Of a stretch of DNA of 64,000 bases, positions 33,692 through 42,634 are shown piece by piece. Both the position numbers and the translations under genes were made by a program. How positions within the stretch are numbered: the first letter of the stretch is position 1; every line of letters starts with the position of its first letter. The DNA lies in the NCBI RefSeq assembly GCF_036784765.1, contig NZ_CP136651.1, forward strand, positions 744,001 to 808,000. Reading direction: 5' to 3'. Origin of the DNA: Novosphingobium sp. ZN18A2. GTDB taxonomy: Bacteria; Pseudomonadota; Alphaproteobacteria; Sphingomonadales; Sphingomonadaceae. The notes beneath the pieces are model-generated. The model did no database searches. It saw only the letters and a program-made list of their open reading frames with translations, and had not been told where the DNA came from.

Positions 33692-34413
33692 CCTGTTTCG
33701 TCCTGCTGGACCAGGATCGGGTCGCCCACGCCGATGCGCTTGCCGTCGGTTACGATCACCTTGGTGCCGATCTTCGCTTCCTTGAACAGCCGTTTTGCAA
33801 AGGGGTTGGGCACGCCGATGCAGCCGTTGGTGGCATAGCCGGCTTCCACCTTGCTGCCGTGGATCGTGATGCCATCGTTGGTAAGGCGCAGCATCCACGG
33901 CATCGGCACGTCATAGATGTTCGATATGTGATCGGCGTCCTTCTGGGTGATCGGGAACACGCCGGTGGGGGTCGGCTTGTCGCCATAGCCTTTCAGGATC
34001 GCGGTCGCGCCGATCTCGTGCCCGTCGCGGAATACGGACATGGTGCGCGCCTGCAGGTCCACGGTGACGACCAGCGGGCCGGGCGTCGCGTCGCTTTCGT
34101 TCCAGTACCATTCGCCGAACTTGATCGGCCCCTTGATGTCCAGGATCGACTTTACGACGAAGGGATCGTCCTGTTTAGACGCGGGCTGCGTCTGTGGTGC
34201 GGTCGCCGCGGCGGCCAGCTTCGCGGGCGCACTGCCCGGTTTGGCGGGCGCCTTTACACCCGTCGCTGCTTCGGCCTTGCTGCCGAACAGGCCCTGCGCC
34301 GCGTCATGGCCGACATGGAATGCCAGCAGCGAGGCCGCGCTCATCGCCACGAAGCCCAGCGGCACGCGAACGAAGCGTTTGTTGAGGATTCCAAACGGGT
34401 TTCCGGCGGCCAT
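33685..34413 (-). CDS. L,D-transpeptidase (YkuD family)
   Basis: Envelope enzyme of 242 residues that forms 3-3 cross-links or anchors proteins to peptidoglycan. It has an N-terminal membrane anchor/signal (VRVPLGFVAMSAASLLAF), an Ala/Pro-rich linker, and a YkuD domain from ~95. The active site is DGITIHGSKVEAGYATNGCIGVPN, with catalytic Cys in NGCIGV and the preceding His. DLQARTMSVFRDG is the usual first strand. The C-terminal codons lie within the inverted repeat. Confidence 0.92.
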   Translation of the reverse strand: MAAGNPFGILNKRFVRVPLGFVAMSAASLLAFHVGHDAAQGLFGSKAEAATGVKAPAKPGSAPAKLAAAATAPQTQPASKQDDPFVVKSILDIKGPIKFGEWYWNESDATPGPLVVTVDLQARTMSVFRDGHEIGATAILKGYGDKPTPTGVFPITQKDADHISNIYDVPMPWMLRLTNDGITIHGSKVEAGYATNGCIGVPNPFAKRLFKEAKIGTKVIVTDGKRIGVGDPILVQQDETGA

Positions 34414-34523
34414 GCGACTAACTCCTTCGCCGCCCAGAATAACGCATAAATCAGGGAAATCGAGGGGTTGGCCGCCTGCGTCCCGCGCCGGGACGGCGCT
34501 GTTAGCAAAAGTTAACGCATCGG

Positions 34524-35318
34524 TTAGCCGCGGCGCACCGTAATGTCCTTTCCGGTCATCGCCGCATAGCCATAGCTTGTCATGAACCCGGCATCGGCCG
34601 CGTCGCGCCCGACCGCGATCTTGGCGAATTCATGCGGATCGACCATGCCGGTGGGGTCCACGATCTGCCACGTGCCCCCGATACCCGAAGGATCGGCCAG
34701 GAATACTTCCGCCACCGCGTGGAAATCCTGCGGCGAAACGTCGGGGCCGTATCCGCTGACATAGCGGGCCGGAATGGCGGATGCGCGGGCGAATGCCACC
34801 AGCACGTGCGCATAGTCGCGGCACACCCCGCGCCGCGCCATGAAGCTGTCCGTGGCGGTGGTGTGCATGTCGCTGCTGCCCGGCACATAGTGGAAATGCT
34901 CCACGATCCAGTCGCGCATCGCCGCGATCCGCCCGCCACCGGAAAGATGCCCGAACTGCTCCTCCACGAAGGGCTGGAAGCCGGTGCCGTCGCAATAGCG
35001 CGAATCGAGCATGAAATCGACCGCTTCGCCCGGCAGCTTGTGCGGCTCCACCGCGCCGAGCGAGGCGATATCCTCAACCTTGCGGCCGATCGTCAGCTTC
35101 GCGGCATAATCGACGCGGAACTCTCCATCGTGGCGCAGCCAGATGCGGTCGCCGATATGTTCCTGCGCGGGCACGCGCGCGAAATGTTCGCCCGGCGTGC
35201 ACTCGATCCGGGCGGAGATCAGCCGCTGTTCGGGAAGGATCGCGGCTTCGATCTGCAGCATGAAATCGGTCGGCTGGTCGAAATGATAGACAAGGCTTGT
35301 CTCGATCGAGAGCGTCAT
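34524..35318 (-). CDS. Transglutaminase-like cysteine peptidase family protein
   Basis: A 264-residue protein with an N-terminal bacterial transglutaminase beta region (SLVYHFDQPTDFMLQIEAAILPEQ) and a papain-like core. The triad can be placed as Cys in RRGVCRDYAHVLVAFARA, His in DFHAVAEVF and Asp in QIVDPTGM. Such proteins act as proteases or amide-bond enzymes on peptides; the substrate is unknown. There is no signal peptide. The ATG at 35318 fits the conserved beginning better than the longer frame to 35381. Confidence 0.9.
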   Translation of the reverse strand: MTLSIETSLVYHFDQPTDFMLQIEAAILPEQRLISARIECTPGEHFARVPAQEHIGDRIWLRHDGEFRVDYAAKLTIGRKVEDIASLGAVEPHKLPGEAVDFMLDSRYCDGTGFQPFVEEQFGHLSGGGRIAAMRDWIVEHFHYVPGSSDMHTTATDSFMARRGVCRDYAHVLVAFARASAIPARYVSGYGPDVSPQDFHAVAEVFLADPSGIGGTWQIVDPTGMVDPHEFAKIAVGRDAADAGFMTSYGYAAMTGKDITVRRG

Positions 35319-35448
35319 GACGGTCGACGTGTCCTGCGGTTTTGCGTGTGAAGGGATAGGGCGCGGCCCTTTCCGCCCCAACCGGTGAACGCATGGCGCG
35401 TTCCCGCTCAGCGAGGCGAAAGATTCGCGCTGTTACATCGTCTCTTCG

Positions 35449-36117
35449 ATGGATCGAGTCCACGCCATTCTTGCCGGGGCCGCGCGGCTTGCCGCACAGG
35501 TGCCACCGCTGTTCCTGGTGGCTGTCGCGGCCGTGCTGGTTGCTCTGCTGGGCTCGGCCCTGTCGCGCCGCCTGCCGTGGTCCGGCGGGTTCCTGCGGCT
35601 TGTCGGCAACCTTGCGCTCGTGGCCGTGCTGGCGGTGACCGCGCTGCGTTTCATCCACCTCGACCCCGCATTCGACGGGGTGCTGCCCTCGCTCGGCTTC
35701 AAGTCGCAAGAGGTGGTGGGAGACGAAACGCGCGTGCCGCTGTCGCCGGACGGGCATTACTGGCTGGAAGGATCGGTAAACGGCACCGCGCAGCGTTTCA
35801 TGGTCGATACCGGTGCAACCTTGACGGTGCTTTCCGAACAGGCGGCGGCGGACGCCGGGGTGGGGCCGGACCCGTTGCGTCTGCCGGTGACGGTGCGCAC
35901 CGCCGGCGGATCGGTAAGGGCGCGGCTGGCGCGGATAGAGGAACTGCATGCCGGATCGGTAGAGGCGCACGGGCTGGATGCGATCGTCACCGGCGGAACG
36001 GGCGGGCTGAACGTGCTGGGAATGAACTTCCTGGGCCGGCTGAAATCGTGGCGGGTGGAAGACGGGGTGCTGGTGCTGACGCCCATCCCCGTTGCCGCGG
36101 CCAGCGGAACGCCCTGA
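35449..36117 (+). CDS. Retropepsin-like (clan AA) aspartic protease, membrane-anchored
   Basis: A 222-residue protein with two N-terminal hydrophobic segments (FLVAVAAVLVALLGSAL; LVGNLALVAVLAVTAL), then a single retropepsin domain of about 120 residues. The catalytic motif is FMVDTGATLTVLS with Asp120, and the closing NVLGMNFLGRLKSWRV is typical of the TIGR02281 family. Homologues work as dimers. The site faces the periplasm if the N-terminus follows the positive-inside rule. Targets unknown. Confidence 0.87.
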   Translation: MDRVHAILAGAARLAAQVPPLFLVAVAAVLVALLGSALSRRLPWSGGFLRLVGNLALVAVLAVTALRFIHLDPAFDGVLPSLGFKSQEVVGDETRVPLSPDGHYWLEGSVNGTAQRFMVDTGATLTVLSEQAAADAGVGPDPLRLPVTVRTAGGSVRARLARIEELHAGSVEAHGLDAIVTGGTGGLNVLGMNFLGRLKSWRVEDGVLVLTPIPVAAASGTP

Positions 36118-36155
36118 GCGATCGTGTCTCGACGCGCGCGCGCCCGAAATGCGCT

Positions 36156-36503
36156 CTAGTCGCGAACGAGCGGGCTTTCGCCCATCGCATAGAACAGGGC
36201 GCCGTCGAAATGGACCAGAAGGACCGCGTCGCCTTCCTCCAGGTTTTCTTCGTCGACGTGCGGTTCCACCATTACGTCGTGCATGTGGCCGAACCGGTCC
36301 GTCACCGCCGCGCCGGCGGGGGCGCCGCGCCGCGCGGTGCCGGATGTTATCGCGGCGCGCCTGCCCACCAGCGCTTCTGCCGGCTCCGGCCCGTGCCGCC
36401 CGCGCGACCGGACCCTGCGCGCGATAAATGCAACCGCGAGCGCGGCGATCACCGCCAGTGCGATTGCAAGAGGCGCCCGGTAGTGGATGATAACGTCATT
36501 CAT
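36156..36503 (-). CDS. Small membrane protein with OB-fold-like (NfeD/YqiJ-type) C-terminus
   Basis: A 115-residue protein with one membrane helix (PLAIALAVIAALAVAFIARRV) and a small beta-rich domain (ALVGRRAAITSGTARRGAPAGAAVTDRFG ... EEGDAVLLVHFDGALFYAM). This pattern resembles the OB-fold tail of NfeD and YqiJ proteins, which work with flotillin-like partners, but no flotillin gene is beside it. Function is unassigned. It is convergent with the protease gene at 35449. Confidence 0.6.
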   Translation of the reverse strand: MNDVIIHYRAPLAIALAVIAALAVAFIARRVRSRGRHGPEPAEALVGRRAAITSGTARRGAPAGAAVTDRFGHMHDVMVEPHVDEENLEEGDAVLLVHFDGALFYAMGESPLVRD

Positions 36504-36591
36504 GGCTTGCGATCGCAGTTTTGCCGGTCCGGCCGGGACGTGTCGAGCAAAACCGCCGTTCGGTGCGCGGCGATTGCTGCCGGTATCCCCG

Positions 36592-37845
36592 TCATCGCGC
36601 GGCGCCCCACCATGTCAGTCGCCGCCACAGGCCTTCCAGCGGCCCCTGGCCGAAGCGGGCGAGCCACCATTGCGGCCAGGCGAGCATCGCCGCCCAGCCC
36701 AGCAGGACGAAAGCGGGAAGCCACACGCGCGGCAGGCTTTCGCCAAGGCCCAGCCCCCAGCCGGAAAATATCGCGCCCATCAGTGCGCTTGTGCCGATGT
36801 AATTGCTGAAGGCGCACCGCCCCGCCGCACCGAGTGCCCTCCCGGCCGCGCGCGCCGCCAGCCAGGGCCACGAAAGCAGGAACGCGCTGGCATAACCCAG
36901 CGCCATCGCCAGGTGCGGAAGGGTCAGCCAGTCGTCTATTGCCGCGAACATGCCGCGCGGCGGGAATCCGTTGGCGGAAAGCCACCACCAGCATAGCAGC
37001 GTGGCCCCGCCGCCCGCGCCGATCCCGGTTGCCGCCGCCATCCGCAGCGCGCGCGCGCTCCACCCACCGGTGAAAAAGCCCGAGCGGTAAAGCGCCATGC
37101 CCAGCAGCATCAGCGGCAGCGTTTCGGTAAGCGTGAACAGCGCGGTGCGCACCGGCAGCCAGGGATCGGTTTCGATCCGCAGCGTCACCGCCTGCGCGAA
37201 GCCGGCCTTCAGTATCCGCCGGTCGGACGCGGCGCTTTCATCGAAGCGGGCCTGCATCTCTGCCTCGGCCTTCAGCGCCTCGCCGGTGCCGTGGCCGTGC
37301 ATGACCGCGATCTCGTCCGCAAGGCCGGGCGCCTGCATCGCGCTGTCCAGCGCGGACGATCCGGCCATGATCAGCAGCGCCGCCGCCACAAGGCCGCTGA
37401 CCGGCAGGCGCCGCGCCAGAAGTGCCAGCGCGCCGCACACCGCATAGGGGAACAGGATGTCTCCCCACCACAGCAACAGAAAGTGCAGGTATCCGAAGAC
37501 GGCCAGCCACAGCAGGCGGCGCGCCTGCATGATATCGCCGTCCGCGCCGCGCCGTTCGGCCGCTTGCATGAACAGCACCATGCTGGCCCCGAACAACAGC
37601 GAAAACAGCGCGCGCATTTTCCCTTCGAACACCACGAAGGCGATGGCGAACCACGGCAGCGCCTGCGGATCGGGTGCGGGAAGGTGCGGCGAATAGGCGG
37701 CGATGGCCGGTCCCCAGAACCCGGTGACGTTGATCGCAAGGATGCCGAGGACGGCCAGCCCCCTGAGGCCGTCTATCGCGGCAATGCGCCCGGAACGGCC
37801 TTCGGGCGCGGACACGCGCTGGCCCGGATCAGCGCTTGATCGCAA
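36592..37845 (-). CDS. DUF418 family multi-pass membrane protein
   Basis: A 417-residue membrane protein beginning RIAAIDGLRGLAVLGILAINV, the DUF418 N-terminal motif shared with acyltransferase-like membrane families. It continues with FEGKMRALFSLLFGASMVLFMQ and the C-terminal DUF418 domain (GRCAFSNYIGTSALMGAIFSGWGLGLGE...PLEGLWRRLTW). Roughly ten hydrophobic segments are present. Function is unknown; a transport or envelope-modification role has been proposed for relatives. Its start overlaps the end of the SPOR gene by 17 bp. Confidence 0.88.
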   Translation of the reverse strand: MRSSADPGQRVSAPEGRSGRIAAIDGLRGLAVLGILAINVTGFWGPAIAAYSPHLPAPDPQALPWFAIAFVVFEGKMRALFSLLFGASMVLFMQAAERRGADGDIMQARRLLWLAVFGYLHFLLLWWGDILFPYAVCGALALLARRLPVSGLVAAALLIMAGSSALDSAMQAPGLADEIAVMHGHGTGEALKAEAEMQARFDESAASDRRILKAGFAQAVTLRIETDPWLPVRTALFTLTETLPLMLLGMALYRSGFFTGGWSARALRMAAATGIGAGGGATLLCWWWLSANGFPPRGMFAAIDDWLTLPHLAMALGYASAFLLSWPWLAARAAGRALGAAGRCAFSNYIGTSALMGAIFSGWGLGLGESLPRVWLPAFVLLGWAAMLAWPQWWLARFGQGPLEGLWRRLTWWGAAR

Positions 37846-39010
37846 GGCAGGCGAGACCCGCCGCCTTCAACCTGCCGCAGGCGCGCGCCGCTTCCGCCTC
37901 GCTGGCGAAGCCGCCCGCCTGAAGGCGCGTGATCCTGCCTGCCGGAACGTCGAACCGTGAAAGGCCCGCCATTTCCGCACGGCCGCTTACCTCGCGCCAA
38001 AGCGCGTCGGCATTGCCCGCGTTGCCGAATGCGCCAAGCTGGATGCGCCACGGACCGTCCCTGTCGGGGCGGCTCGCGGGTCGGGCTGGCTGGGCCGACT
38101 GGGCCGGCTGGGCCTTCGGCTCTGTCATGTGCGCGGGTGCCGCGTGCGGCGGGGCGGCGCCCTTGTGCACGCGAATCGCGTCCGCGGTGCGAAATTCGCG
38201 CGAAGGCAGTGTAACCGGATCGGCATAGTCGGCACCCGCCGTCAGCGCGGTGCGAGCCGTTTCGCCGTTCGCCGTTCCGGCAGCCGACGGCGGAACCGCG
38301 ACTTTCGCGATGCGGCTTGGCGGCGGCGTGGCGCGAAGGGGCGCGGCATCGGAAGCGGATGCGTCCTCCACCGGCGCGGGGCGCGCGGTGCCCAGGTCGG
38401 CGGCGGCGAGCTGCGTCTCGCGCGCTTCGCGGGCCTGCTGGTCAAGCCTGGCCGCCAGCGCGATGCCCTGCTGGCGCTGTTCGATTGGGATGATCGTGTC
38501 CATCCGGTGCAGGCTGTTCACTGCTTGCGGCAGGCCGGACCCGGCCGCGCGCGTCATCAGCGCATAGGCGCGCACCCAGTCCTTGCTTGCAAGGTCGCCG
38601 TTGAAGTGCGCGATGCCCATCACGTATTGCGCGCGCGGTTCGCCCCGGCTGGCGGCGGCCTTTATCCAGGGCATCGCCTGTTCGCGCCGACCCCGTTCGA
38701 ACAGCAGCAGGCCATAGGAATCGGCCGCGCGCATATGCCCCTGCTGCGCGGCCTTGCGATAAAGCGCTTCGGCCCGGTCCATGTCCTGCGGAACGCCGCG
38801 CCCCAGTTTATAAGCCTGGGCAAGGTTGAACTGGGCATCGGCATCGCCCGTGGCCGCCGGGCCTTGCCATTGCGCGACGGCACCCTTGTAGTCGCCGCGC
38901 GTCCAGTCATCGACTCCGTCCTTGATCGAAGCGGAAGCCGGCACCGCGACGGCGGCCGCAAGCGCAAGCGCCGTCAATCGCAAGCCGATGGATCGCGCGG
39001 TTGCCGTCAT
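37829..39010 (-). CDS. Sel1-repeat and SPOR-domain envelope protein
   Basis: A 393-residue exported protein. It has a signal peptide (LTALALAAAVAVPASAS), then Sel1/TPR-like repeats at about 30-170 (DADAQFNLAQAYKLGRGVPQDMDRAEALYRKAAQQGH; EPRAQYVMGIAHFNGD), a Pro/Ala linker, and a C-terminal SPOR domain (PWRIQLGAFGNAGNADALWREVSGR...ITRLQAGGFASEAEAARACGRLKAAGLACLAI). SPOR domains bind denuded glycan at division septa. The ATG at 39010 gives a clean signal peptide. It is divergent from the ParA-like gene. Confidence 0.88.
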   Translation of the reverse strand: MTATARSIGLRLTALALAAAVAVPASASIKDGVDDWTRGDYKGAVAQWQGPAATGDADAQFNLAQAYKLGRGVPQDMDRAEALYRKAAQQGHMRAADSYGLLLFERGRREQAMPWIKAAASRGEPRAQYVMGIAHFNGDLASKDWVRAYALMTRAAGSGLPQAVNSLHRMDTIIPIEQRQQGIALAARLDQQAREARETQLAAADLGTARPAPVEDASASDAAPLRATPPPSRIAKVAVPPSAAGTANGETARTALTAGADYADPVTLPSREFRTADAIRVHKGAAPPHAAPAHMTEPKAQPAQSAQPARPASRPDRDGPWRIQLGAFGNAGNADALWREVSGRAEMAGLSRFDVPAGRITRLQAGGFASEAEAARACGRLKAAGLACLAIKR

Positions 39011-39205
39011 TGTGTCTGTCCCTTCGCTTCGCAAGCGGTTCTTGCCGGTCCTGGTTAACCTGCCGCCGCGACGATCCCGTCTCCGCGTGCGGGAAACCGG
39101 AAGCTGCCATAGTCAACATGGCGTTAGCAAAGGCTTTATGGGCGCGCGAATAGTCACGCGAAACCATCCGGAACGGCCGCGAATGTCCGGAAGCCGTCAC
39201 GCGCG

Positions 39206-39220
39206 TTAACCGAAAATTTA
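39206..39220. promoter_or_regulatory. CtrA-box-like sequence upstream of the ParA-like gene
   Basis: TTAA-N7-TTTA matches the CtrA consensus TTAA-N7-TTAA at seven of eight fixed positions, 52 bp before the ParA-like start. The rest of the 261-bp gap between the divergent genes (39011-39271) shows nothing else clear. CtrA is expected in this lineage, and chpT is in the window, but a chance match is quite possible. Confidence 0.35.
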
Positions 39221-39271
39221 GTCTGTTCTGCGATCCCCGCTTCGAATGGCACAGCCACAAGGGGGAATACT

Positions 39272-39991
39272 TTGCGCGTTCTGGCATTGGCATCGCAGAA
39301 AGGCGGATCCGGCAAGACGACCTTGTCCGGACACCTCGCCGTCCAGGCGCAGCGCGCCGGGGCGGGGCCGGTCGTTCTGATCGACATCGACCCGCAGGGC
39401 TCGCTCGCCGACTGGTGGAACGAGCGCGAGGCGGAATATCCCGCGTTTGCGCAGACCACGGTCGCGCGGCTTGCGTCGGACCTGCAGGTTCTGCGCCAGC
39501 AAGGCTTCAAGCTGGCGGTCATCGATACGCCGCCGGCGATCACGATGGCGATCCAGTCGGTCGTCGCCGTGGCGGAACTGATCGTGGTTCCCACGCGGCC
39601 CAGCCCGCACGACCTGCGCGCCGTCGGCGCGACGGTCGACTTGTGCGAGCGCGCGGGCAAGCCGCTTATCTTCGTGGTCAACGCCGCCACCCCCAAGGCG
39701 CGGATCACGTCGGAAGCGGCTGTGGCCCTGTCGCAGCACGGCACCGTGGCGCCGATCACGCTTCACCACCGCACCGATTTCGCCGCGTCGATGATCGACG
39801 GCCGCACGGTGATGGAAATCGATCCGGAAGGCCGGTCTTCGCAGGAAGTGACCGCGCTTTGGAACTATATTTCCGAACGGCTTGAAAAGAACTTCCGCCG
39901 CACGGTGTTCTCCGCGCCCAACGCCATGGTCGCGAACCAGGGCGCTGCCCGCCAGGCAAGCGGCTTCGGCCGCCGGGTTGCGGGGTCCTGA
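39272..39991 (+). CDS. ParA-family ATPase
   Basis: A 239-residue Walker-type ATPase with the deviant P-loop QKGGSGKTTLSGHLA (residues ~9-18), switch I DIDPQGSLADWW and switch II LAVIDTPPA. This family positions plasmids, chromosomes or protein clusters by ATP-driven dimerisation on DNA. The start is TTG at 39272 with an AAGGGGGAA ribosome site. The next gene encodes a ribbon-helix-helix protein three bases on, a typical ParA partner. No parB gene or parS-like site was seen, so this is an orphan positioning system rather than the main chromosome partition locus. Confidence 0.9.
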   Translation: MRVLALASQKGGSGKTTLSGHLAVQAQRAGAGPVVLIDIDPQGSLADWWNEREAEYPAFAQTTVARLASDLQVLRQQGFKLAVIDTPPAITMAIQSVVAVAELIVVPTRPSPHDLRAVGATVDLCERAGKPLIFVVNAATPKARITSEAAVALSQHGTVAPITLHHRTDFAASMIDGRTVMEIDPEGRSSQEVTALWNYISERLEKNFRRTVFSAPNAMVANQGAARQASGFGRRVAGS

Positions 39992-39994
39992 TCC

Positions 39995-40606
39995 ATGCCC
40001 ATCGTGGAAGAAATCAAGTCTGTCGCTTCGCTGTCCTCCGGGCTTCTGGCCCGCAAGGGCACGGCACGGCCGGCCATGCGCCGGCAGGTGACCGGCGCGC
40101 AGGGCGAAGGCCCGGTATTCGTCGCCGTCGATTCGTCGGCTGAAGGCGCGGCGAACGCCAACCAGCACGACGATACCGACGATCTTGCCGCCGCGCAGTC
40201 CGAACTGGGCTGGGACGATCACGGCTTCGACGAAGACGAGGATCTGGCGGTCGACGGTTCGGCCGGGGTTCCCGAAGTGCTGCGCCAGCGAGACGATCTT
40301 GCCGAAAGCCTGGGGGCGGAAGGTTTCGATCCCACCAGCGGCGGCGATCCGGACCACGAACAGTCTTCATGCATCGCGCTGACGCCGATGGAAGCGCCGG
40401 TCAAGCGCCGGCCCAACGCCGATTTTTCGGGTGGCCGCCGCGCCGCCTTCACCTTGCGGGTCGATCATGAGCGCCACTTGCGCCTTCGGCTTGCCTGCGC
40501 GCTCCAGAACCGCAGCGCGCAACAGGTCGTCACCGAAGCGCTCGACCGGCTTCTGGACGAGATGCCCGAGCTTGACGAGCTTGCCCGCCGCGCGCGGCGG
40601 CACTGA
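39995..40606 (+). CDS. Ribbon-helix-helix protein partnering the ParA-like ATPase
   Basis: A 203-residue protein whose N-terminal ~140 residues are acidic and probably disordered. Its C-terminus has a ribbon-helix-helix pattern (RRAAFTLRVDHERHLRLRLACALQNRSAQQVVTEALDRLLDEM). It follows the ParA-like gene by 3 bp and is likely its DNA-binding or activating partner, comparable to ParG/omega-type RHH proteins. The family call rests on the C-terminal pattern only; the acidic region is unassigned. Confidence 0.65.
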   Translation: MPIVEEIKSVASLSSGLLARKGTARPAMRRQVTGAQGEGPVFVAVDSSAEGAANANQHDDTDDLAAAQSELGWDDHGFDEDEDLAVDGSAGVPEVLRQRDDLAESLGAEGFDPTSGGDPDHEQSSCIALTPMEAPVKRRPNADFSGGRRAAFTLRVDHERHLRLRLACALQNRSAQQVVTEALDRLLDEMPELDELARRARRH

Positions 40607-40632
40607 ACGGATTACTGGAGGGACACGGGATC

Positions 40633-42000
40633 ATGGCTAGCACCGCGAAGCACAGCATGGAGGCAAGGCTGGTAAGGGCGGGCGTCACCACCGCGCTGGC
40701 CGCCGGCCTCCTGACCGGTTGCACCGTCGCCAATGGCGGGCATCCTTCGAAATATGCCGATCGCGCGCAGTCCGCGCTGCAAAAGGGCGACGCCGACAAG
40801 GCGGTGAACCTTGCAGAGCAGGCGGTGCAGGCCGATCCGCGCAATGCCGCCTATCGCACCACGCTGGGCGACGCCTATCTGCGCGCCGGCCGCTTCGCGT
40901 CGGCACGCCAGGCCTATGACGAGGCGATGCAGCTGGGCGACGACAAGGGCCGCACCGCGCTCAGCCTTGCGCTGGCCGACATCGCGCAGGGCAATGGCCG
41001 CCATGCGATGGACACGCTTGCCGCCTATCGCGATTCGATTCCCGCCAGCGACTATGGACTGGCCGTGGCGCTTGCCGGCCAGCCGAAGCAGGGCGTGGCG
41101 GTTCTGGCCAACCTGCTGCGCAGCGGTGAGAACACCACCAAGGTGCGCCAGAACCTTGCCTATGCCTATGCGCTGGACGGCCAGTGGGCGCAGGCCCGCA
41201 TCATGGCCGCGCAAGACGTGCCCGCGAACGAGATCGACGGACGCATCACCGAATGGGCGCTGAACGGCAAGCCGGAAGACGTGAACAAGCGCGTCGCCAT
41301 GCTGCTGAAAGTGCCCGTGGTGGCAGACAGCGGCGAACCGCAGGCGCTTGCGCTCGCCAATTTCCCGTCGACCCAGCAACTGGCCGACGAGGCCGCAGGC
41401 CGACAGGCCGCGCCCGCGCTTGCCGCGGCGGCGAAGAAGGAACTGCCGGCCGTCGCATTCGGCCAGAATACTGCGCCGCAGCCGGCCGTTGCCGTTGCGG
41501 ATTCGTCGACACCGGATGCCGGTGCCGGCGCGGAGCCGACCGCTCCCGCCGCGCTGGCGCAGATCGACATGCCGCAGTCCGAAACCGCGAGCGCCGGCGA
41601 ATCGGCGCCCGAACGGTTCGTTTCAAGGCCGGTCGTGCAGCACGTTTCCGCGCATCGCGCCGCCGCTTCGGCCACCCCGGCCACGCATCTGGCGATGGCC
41701 GACGGCACGCACCTGGTGCAGCTTGGCGCGTTTTCCTCTGCCGAAGGCGCGGACCGCGCGTGGACGCACTTCACCCGCCGCAATCCGGCGCTGAAGCGTT
41801 ATCAGCGCGTGACGACGCACGTCGTCGTCAACGGTCACGATTTCTGGCGCGTGATGGTGGCCGGGCTGAATGGTTATGGTTCGGCCAGCTCGCTGTGCAG
41901 CACCGTCAAGTCGCACGGCGGCGCCTGTTTCGTGCGGCTCGATACCGACAAGGTGAACCCGGGCCGCGCCCACGCCGAAACGCGGATGGCGCGCAACTGA
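40633..42000 (+). CDS. TPR and SPOR-domain lipoprotein
   Basis: A 455-residue lipoprotein: the signal ends in the lipobox LLTGC (Cys30), TPR-type repeats follow (YADRAQSALQKGDADKAVNLAEQAVQADPRNAAYRTTLGDAYLRAG), then an Ala/Pro-rich linker and a C-terminal SPOR domain (THLVQLGAFSSAEGADRAWTHFTRRNPALKRY...DFWRVMVAGLNGYGSASSLCSTVK). SPOR binding would bring it to the septum. It lies 26 bp downstream of the RHH gene with a CTGGAGG ribosome site, so ParA, RHH and this protein form one operon. Confidence 0.88.
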   Translation: MASTAKHSMEARLVRAGVTTALAAGLLTGCTVANGGHPSKYADRAQSALQKGDADKAVNLAEQAVQADPRNAAYRTTLGDAYLRAGRFASARQAYDEAMQLGDDKGRTALSLALADIAQGNGRHAMDTLAAYRDSIPASDYGLAVALAGQPKQGVAVLANLLRSGENTTKVRQNLAYAYALDGQWAQARIMAAQDVPANEIDGRITEWALNGKPEDVNKRVAMLLKVPVVADSGEPQALALANFPSTQQLADEAAGRQAAPALAAAAKKELPAVAFGQNTAPQPAVAVADSSTPDAGAGAEPTAPAALAQIDMPQSETASAGESAPERFVSRPVVQHVSAHRAAASATPATHLAMADGTHLVQLGAFSSAEGADRAWTHFTRRNPALKRYQRVTTHVVVNGHDFWRVMVAGLNGYGSASSLCSTVKSHGGACFVRLDTDKVNPGRAHAETRMARN

Positions 42001-42028
42001 AGGTTGCCGGTGGTCCGCGTCTCGCGAA

Positions 42029-42568
42029 TCAGTTGACGATTGCTTCCAGCCGATAGACGGCGCGGTCTTCGCGCTGCGCCGCGTCGTGCATCAGGTAAAC
42101 GCGGATGCGATAGTCGCCGCTCTGCCCGGCTACGCCTTCGAACTGGTTGCCGTCATCGGCGCCGTCGAATGTCGCCGTTTGCGATTCGCCGGGTTCCATC
42201 AGCCTGAAGCGGACACCCGGATTTCCCGACGCGATGGAGACGTTCATCGCCTGTCCGGCCTTTACGGCAAGCAGGTAGTCCACGGATTCGCGGCCCTTTA
42301 TCGACCCCTCGATTGTCGCGCTCTGCTTGCCCGTCGCGAATGCCAGGCGTTTTTCCGGGATTTTGGCGGGCGTTTCCGCCCCGTCCGTATCGCCCGCCGT
42401 GCCGCTTGCCTTCGGGGCCGCGATTGCCGGGATCAGCGCCCTTGTCGGGGCTGCCGCAGGGGTGCCGCTGGCAGGGGTGTCCCCGTCGGTATCGGCCGAT
42501 TGCCGTGGCCCGCAGGCCGCCAGCGCCGCTGCCAGCGCAAGGCTTGCGGCGATTGGATAGATGCGCAT
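42029..42568 (-). CDS. Hypothetical lipoprotein with PPC-like beta domain
   Basis: A 179-residue exported protein with lipobox ALAAC near residue 18, a Thr/Ala/Pro linker, and a C-terminal beta-rich segment (ATIEGSIKGRESVDYLLAVKAGQAMNVSIASGNPGVRFRLMEPG...GQSGDYRIRVYLM). This resembles bacterial pre-peptidase C-terminal or lysozyme-inhibitor-like domains. Specific function unknown. The ATG at 42568 is used; a GTG at 42580 adds four residues. Confidence 0.7.
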   Translation of the reverse strand: MRIYPIAASLALAAALAACGPRQSADTDGDTPASGTPAAAPTRALIPAIAAPKASGTAGDTDGAETPAKIPEKRLAFATGKQSATIEGSIKGRESVDYLLAVKAGQAMNVSIASGNPGVRFRLMEPGESQTATFDGADDGNQFEGVAGQSGDYRIRVYLMHDAAQREDRAVYRLEAIVN

Positions 42569-42634
42569 GGCGTGTGTCACTCCCTCGATTGCTCCATCCC
42601 GCCTAGCACAAAGCCGAGCAGCGGCGGGCGCGAA

